Under the pieces are notes generated by a model. It ran no database searches. It saw only the letters and a program-made list of their open reading frames with translations, and was not told the origin of the DNA. Made by a program: the position numbers and the translations under genes. A stretch of 64,000 bases of DNA, taken from contig NZ_VXJV01000004.1 of the NCBI RefSeq assembly GCF_008692785.1, positions 361,697-425,696 on the forward strand, read 5' to 3'. Source of the stretch: Salmonella enterica subsp. diarizonae (GTDB lineage: Bacteria > Pseudomonadota > Gammaproteobacteria > Enterobacterales > Enterobacteriaceae). This document shows positions 1-9,387 of the stretch, one piece after another (the stretch's first letter is position 1; each line of letters starts with the position of its first letter).

Positions 1-1
1 C

Positions 2-2029
2 AGCGCCGCCAATATCATTCCCTACGCGCAATACATTGCCAGCTACGGTGAACTGCGCCAGCTTCTGTTATTAGGAAATGAACTGAGCGATATGGCAGGC
101 CAGCCGCGCAACAATGTGGCCGATGTACTGGCCTTTGCCGAGCAAAAGCTGTTTGCCATTGCCCAGTCGCATCAGGACGGCGGCCTGACCGATATCAGCG
201 CCTGCTTTGACAGCGTGCTGGCAGGTATCGCTCAACGCTATGAGGCTGAACGCGGTAGCCTCAGCGGCACGCCGTCCGGGCTGGAACAGCTCGATGCGCT
301 GACCTGCGGTTTCCAGCCTGCCGATCTGATTATCGCCGCCGCTCGCCCCTCCGTCGGCAAAACCGCCTTCGCCCTGACGCTGTGCGTCAACGCGCTGATG
401 CTGCTCCCCGCGCAGCCGGTGCAAATCTACAGCATGGAAATGTCGGCAGAACAACTGTTGCTCCGGCTGGTTTCGCTGCTCGGACGCGTCTCGCAAGCCC
501 GGCTACGTAGCGGCGATCTGAGCGATGATGACTGGCAGCAGATCGGCATTAGCGCCAACGTTCTAACGACAGAATGGAAAGATCGCCTGCTGCAGGGTAA
601 TTTTGAACGGGAACGCTCACCTGACGATCGCTTTGCCGAACCGCTGATGGAAACCGCAATGGTCGTGACGCTGGAACAGCTTCGCCCCTACGATCTCAAT
701 CCCCGGCTGATGCGTAACCCCTATTATGACGATATCAAAGCCTCGATCCGCCAGCGTGGGCTGGACACGCCGCCGCCGATCACCCGTCGGCCCGATCAGG
801 ACTACTACATCATCGCCAACGGCGGCAATACGCGCTTGTCGATCCTTAATGAGCTGTGGCGCGAAACGCACGATAAACGGTTCTGGCGCATTCATTGCCT
901 GTTCAAACCGTGGGGCGGGACGTCCGAACAGCCAGTGCTGGGCGAACTACGTTGCCTGATCGGCCATCTGGCGGAGAACGATCTGCACGGCAAACTCAGC
1001 TTTATCGAGCGAGCGCTGGGGATCAATAAAGCACGGGAGCTGTACCAGCAGGTGCTCTGCCAGCTCTCGCAGCGGGAACTGGCAGAGCACCTGAGAAACG
1101 ACGGCTACCCGATCCACCAGTCGCATATCAGCCGGATGGAGCAGACGCTGGAGTATCTGCTGCCCTGCATTCCTGAAGTGCTGTACGCCGGAATGGGCCG
1201 TCCGCAGGTGGAAAAACTGCTGTCCCTGCGGGCAGCGGCGCTGCAAATCTGGCAACGCCATGCTACCGGGGATACAGGTTCCTTTGAGAGTCTCTTTTCC
1301 TCTGCGCTGTCTCTGTTCAACGATCAGCCTGAAGACTTCTTTATAGAACGCGTACAGGATGAGCTGCTGGGGCTGATGAGTCAGGAGCTGAACGTTGATT
1401 ACAACCTGCTGTTGCTGGACGTCGATCCCTCTGAGCAAAAACGCCAGGCCGTGCTCGGCCCCACGCCGGAACCGCCGCCCTATATTCCACCAGAAGAACC
1501 CGAACCACGCCCGGTAACGCGCAGGCGTAAACCTGAAACAGAGGAAGAAGACGTTGGTACGCCAGCCCCTCTGCCTGAGCCAGAAGAAGCAACATCGCTA
1601 TTGTGTGAAGGGACCGAACCCGTTACGGATATCTGGCGCATCCCACAACTGTGGGATACCACGGAATCCTTACGATCGGCCAGCGATCGCCTGGCGTGGG
1701 ATTTGGCGGAGCATTACGCCATCGACGACCGGGTAATTTCGGATGCTAACAAAAATGGCATTGGTTTCCGGATGATGCCATTTGCATCAGATCATCCCAT
1801 GTTCACCCGGCCACAGTCCCGCGCCTGCTGGGCGCTGCTGGCGGCACTCAACGGGATCCCGCTGTCGGAAGATCTGGCCTCTGCACTGACGCCAGGGCTC
1901 TTTTTACAACGTGATGCAGACGGCTTCTTCTTCAGCGATGAATTCCTTATTAAAGCATTCCGGCTGATCCGTATTGTCCGCCGGATCAAAGAATTACAGC
2001 AGGAGGCACAACATGCTGCCGACGATTAA
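2..2029 (+). CDS. DnaB-like helicase / ParB-like protein in-frame fusion (5' end outside window)
   Basis: The reading frame is open from the first base of the window, so the N-terminus is missing. The first ~188 visible residues are replicative DnaB helicase: end of the N-terminal domain, then the P-loop ARPSVGKT and the YSMEMS stretch, up to LSDDDWQQI. The helicase then stops abruptly near nt 563. The Walker B and arginine-finger motifs are absent. After a ~30-residue join the frame continues as the ParB-like protein of PFGI-1-class ICEs, recognised by LRPYDLNPR, IKASIRQRGLD and IANGGNTRLSILNELW. In related ICEs these are two adjacent genes, so this is best explained by an in-frame deletion. 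The helicase half cannot be active. The ParB half, with its proline/glutamate-rich linker and C-terminal region, looks complete. It overlaps the next gene by 17 bp. Confidence 0.85.
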   Translation, partial: SAANIIPYAQYIASYGELRQLLLLGNELSDMAGQPRNNVADVLAFAEQKLFAIAQSHQDGGLTDISACFDSVLAGIAQRYEAERGSLSGTPSGLEQLDALTCGFQPADLIIAAARPSVGKTAFALTLCVNALMLLPAQPVQIYSMEMSAEQLLLRLVSLLGRVSQARLRSGDLSDDDWQQIGISANVLTTEWKDRLLQGNFERERSPDDRFAEPLMETAMVVTLEQLRPYDLNPRLMRNPYYDDIKASIRQRGLDTPPPITRRPDQDYYIIANGGNTRLSILNELWRETHDKRFWRIHCLFKPWGGTSEQPVLGELRCLIGHLAENDLHGKLSFIERALGINKARELYQQVLCQLSQRELAEHLRNDGYPIHQSHISRMEQTLEYLLPCIPEVLYAGMGRPQVEKLLSLRAAALQIWQRHATGDTGSFESLFSSALSLFNDQPEDFFIERVQDELLGLMSQELNVDYNLLLLDVDPSEQKRQAVLGPTPEPPPYIPPEEPEPRPVTRRRKPETEEEDVGTPAPLPEPEEATSLLCEGTEPVTDIWRIPQLWDTTESLRSASDRLAWDLAEHYAIDDRVISDANKNGIGFRMMPFASDHPMFTRPQSRACWALLAALNGIPLSEDLASALTPGLFLQRDADGFFFSDEFLIKAFRLIRIVRRIKELQQEAQHAADD

Positions 2030-2552
2030 TCAGGCCGTTTTGTCACAGGTGATACAAGCCCTGAAGGACGGCAATGTGCGCTATTGCGAAGCGCTGGGCT
2101 TTGACCGCGAAGAGCTGAACGAATTAAACGCCCTGACCTTTGAGGAGTTAATGCACCTGGGCAACACCTCGGCGCAGTTCCTGAAAATCACCATCAACCA
2201 CGATGTACTGCGCAAGATGCTGGTTCAGGTGCGTCAGGAACAGAAATTCCAGCAACTGGTCGGCCAGGCGGTGCAGCTTGGCGGCTCAATAGCATTAATC
2301 AGCCACTACTTCGGGATATCGACCGCTGAAATCAGCGCCCGCCGTCGGCTGATGGGGATCCACGTTCGTCAGGGGCGCAACCAGGTTCCCGGCGAAGAGG
2401 AAGAGGCCGCCATCTGGAACCGCTGGCAGGAGATAAAAGTCGATAACATCAACTCCATCCCTGCACTGGAAGCCATGATGCTGCTGGCACAGGAACGTTC
2501 GCTCTCGCTGACCGTGGTCTGGAATCTGATCCGGCAGTGGGGAAAAAGCTGA
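2013..2552 (+). CDS. DUF2857 family ICE protein
   Basis: A 179-residue protein of the DUF2857 type that follows parB in SPI-7/PFGI-1 elements. Its molecular role is not established. I chose the ATG at 2013 because it has a perfect AGGAGG at 2001-2006 with normal spacing. An upstream in-frame ATG at 1974 lies inside parB without such a site. The middle (IALISHYFGISTAEISARRRL) has the look of a helix-turn-helix, which would fit a DNA-binding or replication-control role; that is inference. It overlaps the preceding gene and abuts the next, so the three are probably one operon. Confidence 0.75.
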   Translation: MLPTINQAVLSQVIQALKDGNVRYCEALGFDREELNELNALTFEELMHLGNTSAQFLKITINHDVLRKMLVQVRQEQKFQQLVGQAVQLGGSIALISHYFGISTAEISARRRLMGIHVRQGRNQVPGEEEEAAIWNRWQEIKVDNINSIPALEAMMLLAQERSLSLTVVWNLIRQWGKS

Positions 2553-3707
2553 GTGACCGAGGGGAAGATCATGACACCGTATATCCAGGTGCTGATCACT
2601 ATGACCGGCGACAAACTCCAGCAACGGATGCAGAAGGATCCGGAAACCGCTTCCGATAGCCTGCTGTTTATGGGCAATCAGCATGACACGGTTCCGCGTC
2701 GCCTGTTGCAGGATCCGCTGTTATCACCCAGAGACAAATTCGCCTGGCAGGTGATCCGGATGCAGGCGCAGGACAACGGCGGCGCGGTGTTCCCCTCTTA
2801 CAGCGAATTACAGGTGCAGCTCTCGAACCGTCCGCAGGATGAAAAAGCCTCGCGCAGTACCGTCAGCCGGGCATTGTTGATGCTGCGCCTGACGCGCTGG
2901 CTCAGCCTGTGCCATAAGGCGCGGGATCGGGTATCCGGGCGTATCCTCGGGAATGTCTATGCGCTGCATGATGAACCGTTGAGCGTGCTGGATGCCGTGC
3001 GTTTCGATGCCAGCTATCTTCATCTGCTGGAACAGTGCTCACGACATGAAAACAAAGCCATTCGCGCTACTGCGCAAGGCATTTTGTACGACATTCGCCA
3101 GGACACCAGTCTGCGCTATCTATCCTCGCGTATAGAACTGCTGGAAGAACGCGCCCGCTGGCAGCAGCGCCAGTCTCCTGAGGAGACTAAGCGAGAAACG
3201 TCCGGTCTCAATACGGTACCAGGCAAAATTTCACCTGGTACTGAATCGGGACTAAGCCGGAAACCGGGGCCTGACGGCGTAGTCTCAAATCAGGACCCGG
3301 CTTCTGTACGTACTGTACCTACAGATCTTTGTAATAGTACTACCGCGCGCGCGAACGACTCACCTCCGAACTGGCCGCCGGAAATTCCGTTAACCCGTTC
3401 CGAAAAACAGCTTGTGTTACAGGCCATGCAGAATCTGCCGCCTCCGTTGCGCCAGGACGTACTCGATGATGCAGCCCAGCGCGTTGCCCGTGGCGGCATA
3501 CAAAACCCGCTGCTCGCCTATCTGCTGGCGACGCTGCGCAAGGCGCAGGACGGTGAGTTTAATCAGTATCGGCGCGGCAAAGCAGCAGTGCCGGAGTTTG
3601 TACCGCCTGTGGTTTCAGAGCCGGAAATACCGGCTGAGCCGCGTAAAAAACGGGATATCAGTAAGTTGGTTGCGGAAATTCGGGCGCAGTGTCTGGGGAG
3701 CGGCTGA
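2553..3707 (+). CDS. STY4528-like ICE replication protein
   Basis: A 384-residue protein starting with GTG directly after the upstream stop. The segment LLSPRDKFAWQVIRMQAQ and the following winged-helix-like region (YSELQVQL..SRSTVSRALLMLRLTRWL) match what I know of the STY4528 'pathogenicity island replication protein' family found in SPI-7-type islands. The centre (residues ~205-270) is low-complexity and Ser/Thr/Pro-rich; the C-terminus is basic. The likely role is initiation of element replication, inferred from family name and context only. It is the last gene of the left replication/partition block. A ~470-bp non-coding stretch with hairpins follows. Confidence 0.65.
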   Translation: MTEGKIMTPYIQVLITMTGDKLQQRMQKDPETASDSLLFMGNQHDTVPRRLLQDPLLSPRDKFAWQVIRMQAQDNGGAVFPSYSELQVQLSNRPQDEKASRSTVSRALLMLRLTRWLSLCHKARDRVSGRILGNVYALHDEPLSVLDAVRFDASYLHLLEQCSRHENKAIRATAQGILYDIRQDTSLRYLSSRIELLEERARWQQRQSPEETKRETSGLNTVPGKISPGTESGLSRKPGPDGVVSNQDPASVRTVPTDLCNSTTARANDSPPNWPPEIPLTRSEKQLVLQAMQNLPPPLRQDVLDDAAQRVARGGIQNPLLAYLLATLRKAQDGEFNQYRRGKAAVPEFVPPVVSEPEIPAEPRKKRDISKLVAEIRAQCLGSG

Positions 3708-3735
3708 TGTTGTGACGGCTTTATCGATTCCTGCT

Positions 3736-3839
3736 CATATGTTTATAAAAACTGTTTTTATCGACATATGGTCGGAACATGTCGATGGCATAAACATATT
3801 TTGGCTATATGTTTAAAAAAATGCATTTTATCGACATAT
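3736..3839. repeat. Two related AT-rich imperfect inverted repeats
   Basis: Two hairpin-capable units, at 3736-3770 and 3807-3839, share the same arms: ATATGTTTA..AAAA on the left and TTTTATCGACATAT on the right. A further ACATGTCGAT half-unit lies between them. They sit just past the replication protein and could be iterons, a terminator or a regulator-binding cluster; the sequence does not decide. The rest of 3708-4175 holds the long inverted repeat described separately and no recognisable gene. Confidence 0.5.
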
Positions 3840-3917
3840 TTCCAGATGCTTAATTTGGGATGCCTAGAGTTGTCAGTATGAATTAATGGATAAGCAGTAC
3901 TCCATTTTTGATGTTTT

Positions 3918-3965
3918 TACAGCTTGTAGGCTGTTTTTAGACATTACACCCTACAAGCTGTAAAA
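3918..3965. repeat. 48-bp repeat, copy A, with 16-bp perfect inverted arms
   Basis: TTTTACAGCTTGTAGG (3915-3930) and its exact complement (3950-3965) form a 16-bp stem with a 19-nt loop. The same ~48-bp unit recurs in direct orientation at 6197-6244 with only a handful of differences. The two copies bracket the toxin-immunity pair. Confidence 0.7.
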
Positions 3966-4175
3966 GCCGATGCCTTCATGCTTTTCAACTGCATAGTTTA
4001 AAAAAATGACAATACAGGTACTTTTAGTACCTAAAAACGAAATAATTTAAACTATCCAGGTACACGACATCGATATGGAAACCACGATGATGCCACTTCA
4101 TAAAAACGGTTCCCCAGCCTGGATGGGATGGCGAACCATAGCAGCATTAAGGCGTCACGCCAAAGTGCAGTATTT

Positions 4176-4859
4176 TCAGCTCACCGTATCAATCAGCGCG
4201 GACAACAATGCGTTGAAGTTGGTATGTGACTCAATAACATAATCCGTAGATGCTTTATCGCGGATCTCAAAACGGTCATCTGTGAAACTGTAGGCAAACA
4301 CGGACATGCCATCTTCACCAATCAGTACCTTGTCAGAGAGGTTCGGATCGACATAGATATCGTTGTCGCGTGTTTCAACGTTGCGGATGTAGATATTCGA
4401 CCATACTGGCTCATCGTTCTCCGCCTGCACCAAGCTGTACAGAGTCAAGCCGTTGTACTCAAGCCCATCCATGATTTCAAACATATCAGAGTAGTCCAGC
4501 CGGTGAATCATCAGGCGCTGAATATCCTCAAAAACCTTTCTCTTCTGAGCATCCCACTCAGCAGGGGCTGCTTTGCGCATCAAGTCTGCCATTACATCTG
4601 GATCTACTGGGTTGGCTACCGGGTAATTATTGTCAACCAGCAGTGTTTTAAGGATGCCTGGAGTGAAATAACTCTTTAGCTGAGCAGGTAGCAAAGCAGG
4701 CATTGCTATTGTTCTTCCTTCCTCGTCGCAAAACTCGACAAGATAGCCTAGTGTCGGGGTATCGAAAACCATAACAATCGTACCAACAGTCCCTTTTACC
4801 AGTCCTTCATTCGGTAAATTCTCGCCCAAAACCACAACGTCTAATTCGGCTCTTTTCAT
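4176..4859 (-). CDS. Putative immunity protein (DUF4926-like N-terminus)
   Basis: A 227-residue acidic, soluble protein. The first ~60 residues (DVVVLGENLPNEGLVKGTVGTIV, ending GYLVEFCDEEGRT) resemble the small DUF4926 fold common among immunity proteins. The remainder (LDYSDMFEIMDGLEYNGLTLYSL) looks like a SMI1/YrhA-type domain. It lies 9 bp downstream of the toxin-like gene on the same strand, the usual order for toxin then immunity. No signal peptide is seen, so it would protect in the cytoplasm. The immunity role is inferred from position and fold resemblance; no catalytic motif is visible. Confidence 0.55.
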   Translation of the reverse strand: MKRAELDVVVLGENLPNEGLVKGTVGTIVMVFDTPTLGYLVEFCDEEGRTIAMPALLPAQLKSYFTPGILKTLLVDNNYPVANPVDPDVMADLMRKAAPAEWDAQKRKVFEDIQRLMIHRLDYSDMFEIMDGLEYNGLTLYSLVQAENDEPVWSNIYIRNVETRDNDIYVDPNLSDKVLIGEDGMSVFAYSFTDDRFEIRDKASTDYVIESHTNFNALLSALIDTVS

Positions 4860-4868
4860 TTTATTTTC

Positions 4869-5984
4869 TCATTTAACGAATATGGTTGTCAGGCGAGGAA
4901 CTAACGCGTCTGTTTCATACATCCAGCCTGTACGCACGATTGCTGTTTCACCGTTGACGCCTAAAATGGGCATATCGACAGCCATTGTTTGACCATAATT
5001 ATTTGCCTGCAACACTTTTGCTGGGGCCGATAATACGCCTTCCTGAATTCTTGCTGCTAAAACATCCGCATTAGTTGGGTTGTATCCCAGTGCTGACTCA
5101 AACACCCGGGCTTTGTGCCCCCCTGTAGGATGTGTTGAATCTAAAGCATAAGCCGCGAGTTTTTTCGGGTCGATAACGGCGTGTTCGGCGTTCACTAACG
5201 TACCGCTCTCAGATGTAAAACCTTTTACATATGGGCTTTCAAAAGTTGGTATTTTACTGAGACTCGATATTTCATCTAGTTCGCTGAGAGGGTTTAACCT
5301 GCCCATTGTCAATCCTGCCGCAACGGAGGCACCCGCAATGATTAGACCTTTGTTATTCATGACTTGATCGTAACCCGCTGGAGCATCCCCACCAAGCTGC
5401 TGCGCGGTTTCATGAAACCCTTCAATATTACCGTTATACACACCGCTAGCGGCCAGCAGTCGGCCAACAGCTTTACTGTTTAGTGTTTTCTCCGATGGTG
5501 CAGTTGTTGGCCCGTAATAATCGTGATGTATACGTTGAGTGGGGGCAGGCTTCCTGCCTTGCCGATCGGCAATTGCGTGCTGGTAGGCACTCGCTATTTC
5601 GTCCTTATACCATGCATGCCACGATGAGGCTGTAGGGGTAAAAATCAGATCGCCGTTGTCGTCGATATAAAATGGATTCCTGTCGCTGCTCCAACGCCTG
5701 GATGTATCCACACCAACAAGCCAACCAATTTGCAGCTCGTGCTCTACCTCATCATATATGGGATCTGCGTAGCTGCGATGCCTACGCTCATACGGTCGTT
5801 GATGTGGGGATATGCTGTATTTTTCTTTGGGAAGGCCAAAAGTGAGACTGTGACCGTTCGCTTCATAAGATAGATCGTAATGTATACACGCCTCTCTCAG
5901 CGAGCCTGCTGGCGTGAGAATGTATTGAAAATCTTCAGGGTCTAATTGCCGTGTTAAATCATATGACCGGTAGAGTCGAAACAT
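4869..5984 (-). CDS. Polymorphic toxin-like protein with DUF6883-type C-terminus
   Basis: A 371-residue protein with no signal peptide. Residues ~1-150 are of unknown type. A short hydrophobic glycine-rich stretch (LIIAGASVAAGLTMG) lies near residue 230. The last ~110 residues begin VNAEHAVIDPKKLAAYALD and contain GGHKARVFESALGYN, typical of the DUF6883 toxin C-terminal domain carried by CDI, Rhs and other polymorphic toxins. It lacks a large delivery domain, so it is either a stand-alone cargo effector or a toxin tip moved away from its carrier. The downstream gene is the likely immunity partner. The pair is flanked by direct repeats, which suggests arrival as a cassette. Confidence 0.6.
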   Translation of the reverse strand: MFRLYRSYDLTRQLDPEDFQYILTPAGSLREACIHYDLSYEANGHSLTFGLPKEKYSISPHQRPYERRHRSYADPIYDEVEHELQIGWLVGVDTSRRWSSDRNPFYIDDNGDLIFTPTASSWHAWYKDEIASAYQHAIADRQGRKPAPTQRIHHDYYGPTTAPSEKTLNSKAVGRLLAASGVYNGNIEGFHETAQQLGGDAPAGYDQVMNNKGLIIAGASVAAGLTMGRLNPLSELDEISSLSKIPTFESPYVKGFTSESGTLVNAEHAVIDPKKLAAYALDSTHPTGGHKARVFESALGYNPTNADVLAARIQEGVLSAPAKVLQANNYGQTMAVDMPILGVNGETAIVRTGWMYETDALVPRLTTIFVK

Positions 5985-6196
5985 GTGGAATCCTTATCCT
6001 TCCATTTTAGAGGGATTTTCCGCCCCGGCAGATTAATAATCAACCAATGAAATCTCTGAAAATATGACAGCTCATTACCGATGATTGGAACCGCATGGAC
6101 GCAAGACAAAAGCAGGCTGGTTGTTAGCCTGATGCTGGGATATTCGTTATTTCAATAGTTCCAATGCAGACATATGAACCGCTTCTTAGATAATTC

Positions 6197-6244
6197 TACA
6201 GCCTATAAGCTGTTTTTAAATAATACACCCTACAGGCTGTGAAA
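6197..6244. repeat. 48-bp repeat, copy B
   Basis: Second copy of the unit at 3918-3965, same orientation, sharing the GCTGTTTTTA core and the ACACCCTACA segment. Its arms (ACAGCCT/AGGCTGT) have changed in parallel, so pairing is kept. The copies lie outside both ends of the toxin-immunity genes. Confidence 0.7.
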
Positions 6245-6332
6245 AGACGACTTCAGCTAATGCCCCCAACCCATTCACCGAACTGCAACAGGGAAATAAT
6301 TAAACCTAGCCTCTTAACTCCCCCCATTTCAG

Positions 6333-6350
6333 GTTTTTCGCGCGAAAAAC
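6333..6350. repeat. 18-bp perfect palindrome
   Basis: GTTTTTCGCGCGAAAAAC is self-complementary over 18 bp. It lies in the long gap (5985-6683) between the toxin gene and the autotransporter, which also holds the hairpin at 6420-6469 and the heptamer array at 6530-6557. No gene is seen there. Confidence 0.6.
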
Positions 6351-6419
6351 TTGAAAAAATGGTGTGAATTAATTCTAACGCCAGACGTTTAGGCTAAGAG
6401 TGACAAATAAGGGAATTTG

Positions 6420-6469
6420 TTTATCTCTACACAAAAGACACTTTTATGTGTCCTTTGTGTAGAGATAAA
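6420..6469. repeat. Long inverted repeat (22-bp arms, 6-nt loop)
   Basis: The arms at 6420-6441 and 6448-6469 are complementary at 21 of 22 positions (core TTTATCTCTACACAAA) around the loop TTTTAT. This is stronger than a usual terminator and has no U-run after it. It could be a regulatory hairpin upstream of the autotransporter or the remnant of a small mobile repeat. Confidence 0.6.
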
Positions 6470-6529
6470 CAGCAAAATACGCTTTGATGCCAGTGGTATC
6501 ACATAAACACCTATCAATTCGCCACTAAT

Positions 6530-6557
6530 CAATAGGCAATAGGCAATAGGCAATAGA
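6530..6557. repeat. Tandem heptamer (CAATAGG), about four units
   Basis: Three exact CAATAGG units followed by CAATAGA, ending ~127 bp before the autotransporter start. A GATGCCACTGGCATC palindrome follows at once (6560-6574) and a related one lies at 6486-6500. Heptamer arrays upstream of surface-protein genes can vary in copy number, but here that is only a possibility. Confidence 0.6.
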
Positions 6558-6683
6558 GTGATGCCACTGGCATCAATGCTGCACCACATTCAGCTAAAAC
6601 TTCCCAGCCCCATATACAAAACAACCTGTTCGCCCTTTCTGGATTTCCCCAGACTTCAGCACAATCGCTACAGGGAGATCCCA

Positions 6684-9020
6684 ATGAAAATCGCGCCTTA
6701 CCTGATAACACTGACGCTACCGTTTATCTCGTTATCTACCAGAACGGATTACCACACCCAAATTAACGCCGGAAATACCGTTTCTGGCGATGTTGTTGAT
6801 GGCTCAAAGGGTAATCAGCACGTTTATGGCACGCTGACTGACTCCACCATCACTGGCCCCTACACCTATAGCTACGTTGGCGATGGCGGGCAAACCAATC
6901 ACATCACTGTTACCGATCACGGTGAGCTGTTTCTGGAACCGGGCGGCAGCGCTTATGACACGCAGATAACCGCCGGTGGAGTTCTACAGGTGAACGGTTA
7001 TGCTGAAAATACCTATGTGGATAGTGGCGGGCAGGTTTACGTTAACGCGGGAAATAATGGCGTTGAAAATTCAGAACAAGGCGGCCAGATTGCTAATACC
7101 ACCGTTGGAGCTGGCGGCCTGGTCATTAATCGATATGGCATCGACACAAATACGGTTATTGAAGCAGGCGGCGAACTGGATACCGGCTGGAATTACCCTT
7201 ATGAAATCCGCAACACCGCTATTTCCCGTAATGCCGTTATACAAAACGGCGGTATTCAGCAGGTCAGCAACGGCGGGACAAGCGAGGGTAGTCGGGTAGA
7301 CGATGGCGGCACATTAATCGTCACCGGTACATGGCACCACAATGTCGTCACCGACACTCAGCCTTCTGCCTGGTATCGCGGCACCGCTGATGACACGGCT
7401 GTTTATGGCACGATGCAAAATCAGGGCGGACTCGATGAAAACACCACGGTACAGTCCGGTGGACAATACGCGCTGGGCGGTTATGGTCTCTCCCACCAGC
7501 TCACCGTAGCACAGGGCGGCAGCGCCCAAATAAATGATGGTGCTCTGGATAGCTTCTGGCTCTATGGGATGATGGATGTCAGTAGCCAGGCAACCCTGAC
7601 AGGCACCGGTTCAGCGGGTAGCAGTGGCGAACTGGTACTTAACGAAGGTACAAAAACTTCCGACCTGACCTTAGCGCTGGATGGCGTACTTTCCCTGCAA
7701 AACGGCAGTAATGTTGGCCCGCATCATTATCAGATTACTGGTCTGGAGATGGATGGCGGTACGGTGCTATTTGACCCAACCTCCTTCGCCACACTGAATA
7801 TGGAGATGCTCTCTGGTAGCGGCAATTTCTGGATGAATACTGATATCAGCGCGCAACAGGGCGATATGATTAACATCTCCGGGGAAGCCAACGGCGATTT
7901 TGGGATCTGGATTAATGACACAGGCGAATCCCCCGCTGATCCACAGTCGCTACAGGTCGTACAAACCGGAGGTGGAGACGCGCAGTTTACGCTGTTGAAC
8001 CCAAACCAGCAGGTAGACATCGGCACCTGGGAATATGGCCTCACTCCCGACGGTCAGGGCAACTGGTCGCTGACGCCGCAGGCAACTCCCACGCCATCAA
8101 CTGAAGCCGTTCTGGCGATGGCAAATGTCACTCCCACCATTTTTCAGGCCGAAAGCAGTGCGCTGCAAACCCGCCTGGACGTTACTCGTTCCCGTCCGCA
8201 TCAGGGAGAGCTATGGGTGCAGGCGCTGAGTAATCGCTTTGACGTTAACCGCACAGGCAATGCAGCTTATCGCCAGCGGCTCGGTGGGCTGATGATGGGC
8301 TATGACAGAAGTCTTCCTCGCCAGACTGGCCTGCTTACACTCGGTATTGCAGGCGGCTACAGTCGTTCCGATCTTGATCTCGCCAACAACAGCGACGGCT
8401 CAGTAGACAGCTACAGCGCCGCGTTATACGCCAGCTATTATGATCAAAGTCGTTTCTGGCTGGACGGAATACTGAAAGGCAATCTGTTTAACCAGCATCT
8501 TAATGCTCGCATGAGTTCCGGCGGCCATGCCGACGGCAGTTATACAATTCCCGGCCTGGGTGGCAATCTGATTGCCGGGTATGACGCCAGATTCGCCAGG
8601 ACCACCCTTTCCCCCTTTGCCGGTTTTACTGGCTTCATTTCGCAAAGCGATAATTACTGGCTATCGAACGGTATGCAGGCACATCCCGGCACGGCTAAAT
8701 CCACGCTGGGGCAATTCGGGTTCCGGCTGCGCCAGAATATTACTACTCACAGTGGTATGCAGTTCATTACGTGGCTGAAGGTCGCGATGGAGCATGAGCT
8801 TGTGCATAACAACCCGGTCAGGGTTAATGATGATAATTTCAATAACGATATCGCCGGAACACGAGGAAATTATCAGGCTGGCATCAGCGCCGCTCTTACG
8901 CAACACACGCGTATTTACGCCAGCATAAATACGAGAAAGGTGATGGGATGGAATCGCCGTGGACCGGGAATGCGGGTTTTAGCTACCGCTTCTAATAACG
9001 CCGTAAAGCTTCAGCGATAA
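6684..9020 (+). pseudogene. AIDA-like autotransporter adhesin, frameshifted at the last strand
   Basis: The start is ATG 6684 with GGGAGA just upstream. A short hydrophobic leader (APYLITLTLPFISLS) leads into a passenger of AIDA-type repeats (GGxxxxNTxVxxGGxxxV, residues ~25-330). Residues ~508 onward are an autotransporter beta-barrel (GELWVQALSNRF, then GGLMMGYDRSL, SYSAALYASYYD). The frame then ends in unrelated residues. Shifting by one base at the AAA run 8927-8929 restores the expected barrel end, KYEKGDGMESPW then GNAGFSYRF and a stop at 8993-8995, with the C-terminal Phe needed for outer-membrane assembly. One A is missing, so as written the barrel lacks its last strand. Either the gene is broken or the base was undercalled. 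It probably mediated surface adhesion. Confidence 0.85.
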
Positions 9021-9116
9021 ACACCACGTTGTTCCATAAAAAGGTTTTAGTATTGATATACGCTCTGTTAATGGAACAAATCAGTCCTCCATTATGACAA
9101 TTTACATCATTAATAC

Positions 9117-9248
9117 GCCTATCGATATCGACCAACCGATAGGTAAAAGGGTGATGCCAGTGGCATCAAAATTTCCATCAAACAATCTTCCCACCTAAGT
9201 TCTCGCTTTTCCATTGCTTACAACCCCTCACACCGTCACTCTGCGCTG
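9117..9248. repeat. ~132-bp direct repeat, copy 1
   Basis: This copy contains CCGATAGG, the palindrome GATGCCAGTGGCATC (9153-9167), CAAACAATCTTCCC and CAACCCCTCAC, in that order. The same order recurs at 10759-10892. The two copies lie on either side of the fic gene. The gap 9021-9387 otherwise holds only the fic promoter and operators. Confidence 0.75.
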
Positions 9249-9305
9249 GAGCTGACGCTGAGCTGGAACGTTATGCCAGTCGTCATGTTTTAGCTGAGAG
9301 CAATC

Positions 9306-9383
9306 TATCTCAAAAACAATAAACATTGAGATATTTGTACAAAGCAGTCTATACTATCTCAAATCAATGATATTTTGAGATAG
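9306..9383 (+). promoter_or_regulatory. fic promoter with two identical operators
   Basis: The motif TATCTCAA-N12-TTGAGATA occurs twice, at 9306-9333 and 9355-9382, centres 49 bp apart. A plausible promoter, TTGAGA (9326-9331), 18 bp, TATACT (9350-9355), is embedded in the right arm of the first and touches the left arm of the second. The second operator ends just before the fic start codon at 9388. This layout predicts tight repression, plausibly by the winged helix at the C-terminus of the Fic protein itself. Confidence 0.7.
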
Positions 9384-9387
9384 TAAA

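Noticed and set aside
6389..6711. Minus-strand frames upstream of the autotransporter
   Set aside because: They run through the inverted repeat and heptamer array and have no protein-like composition.
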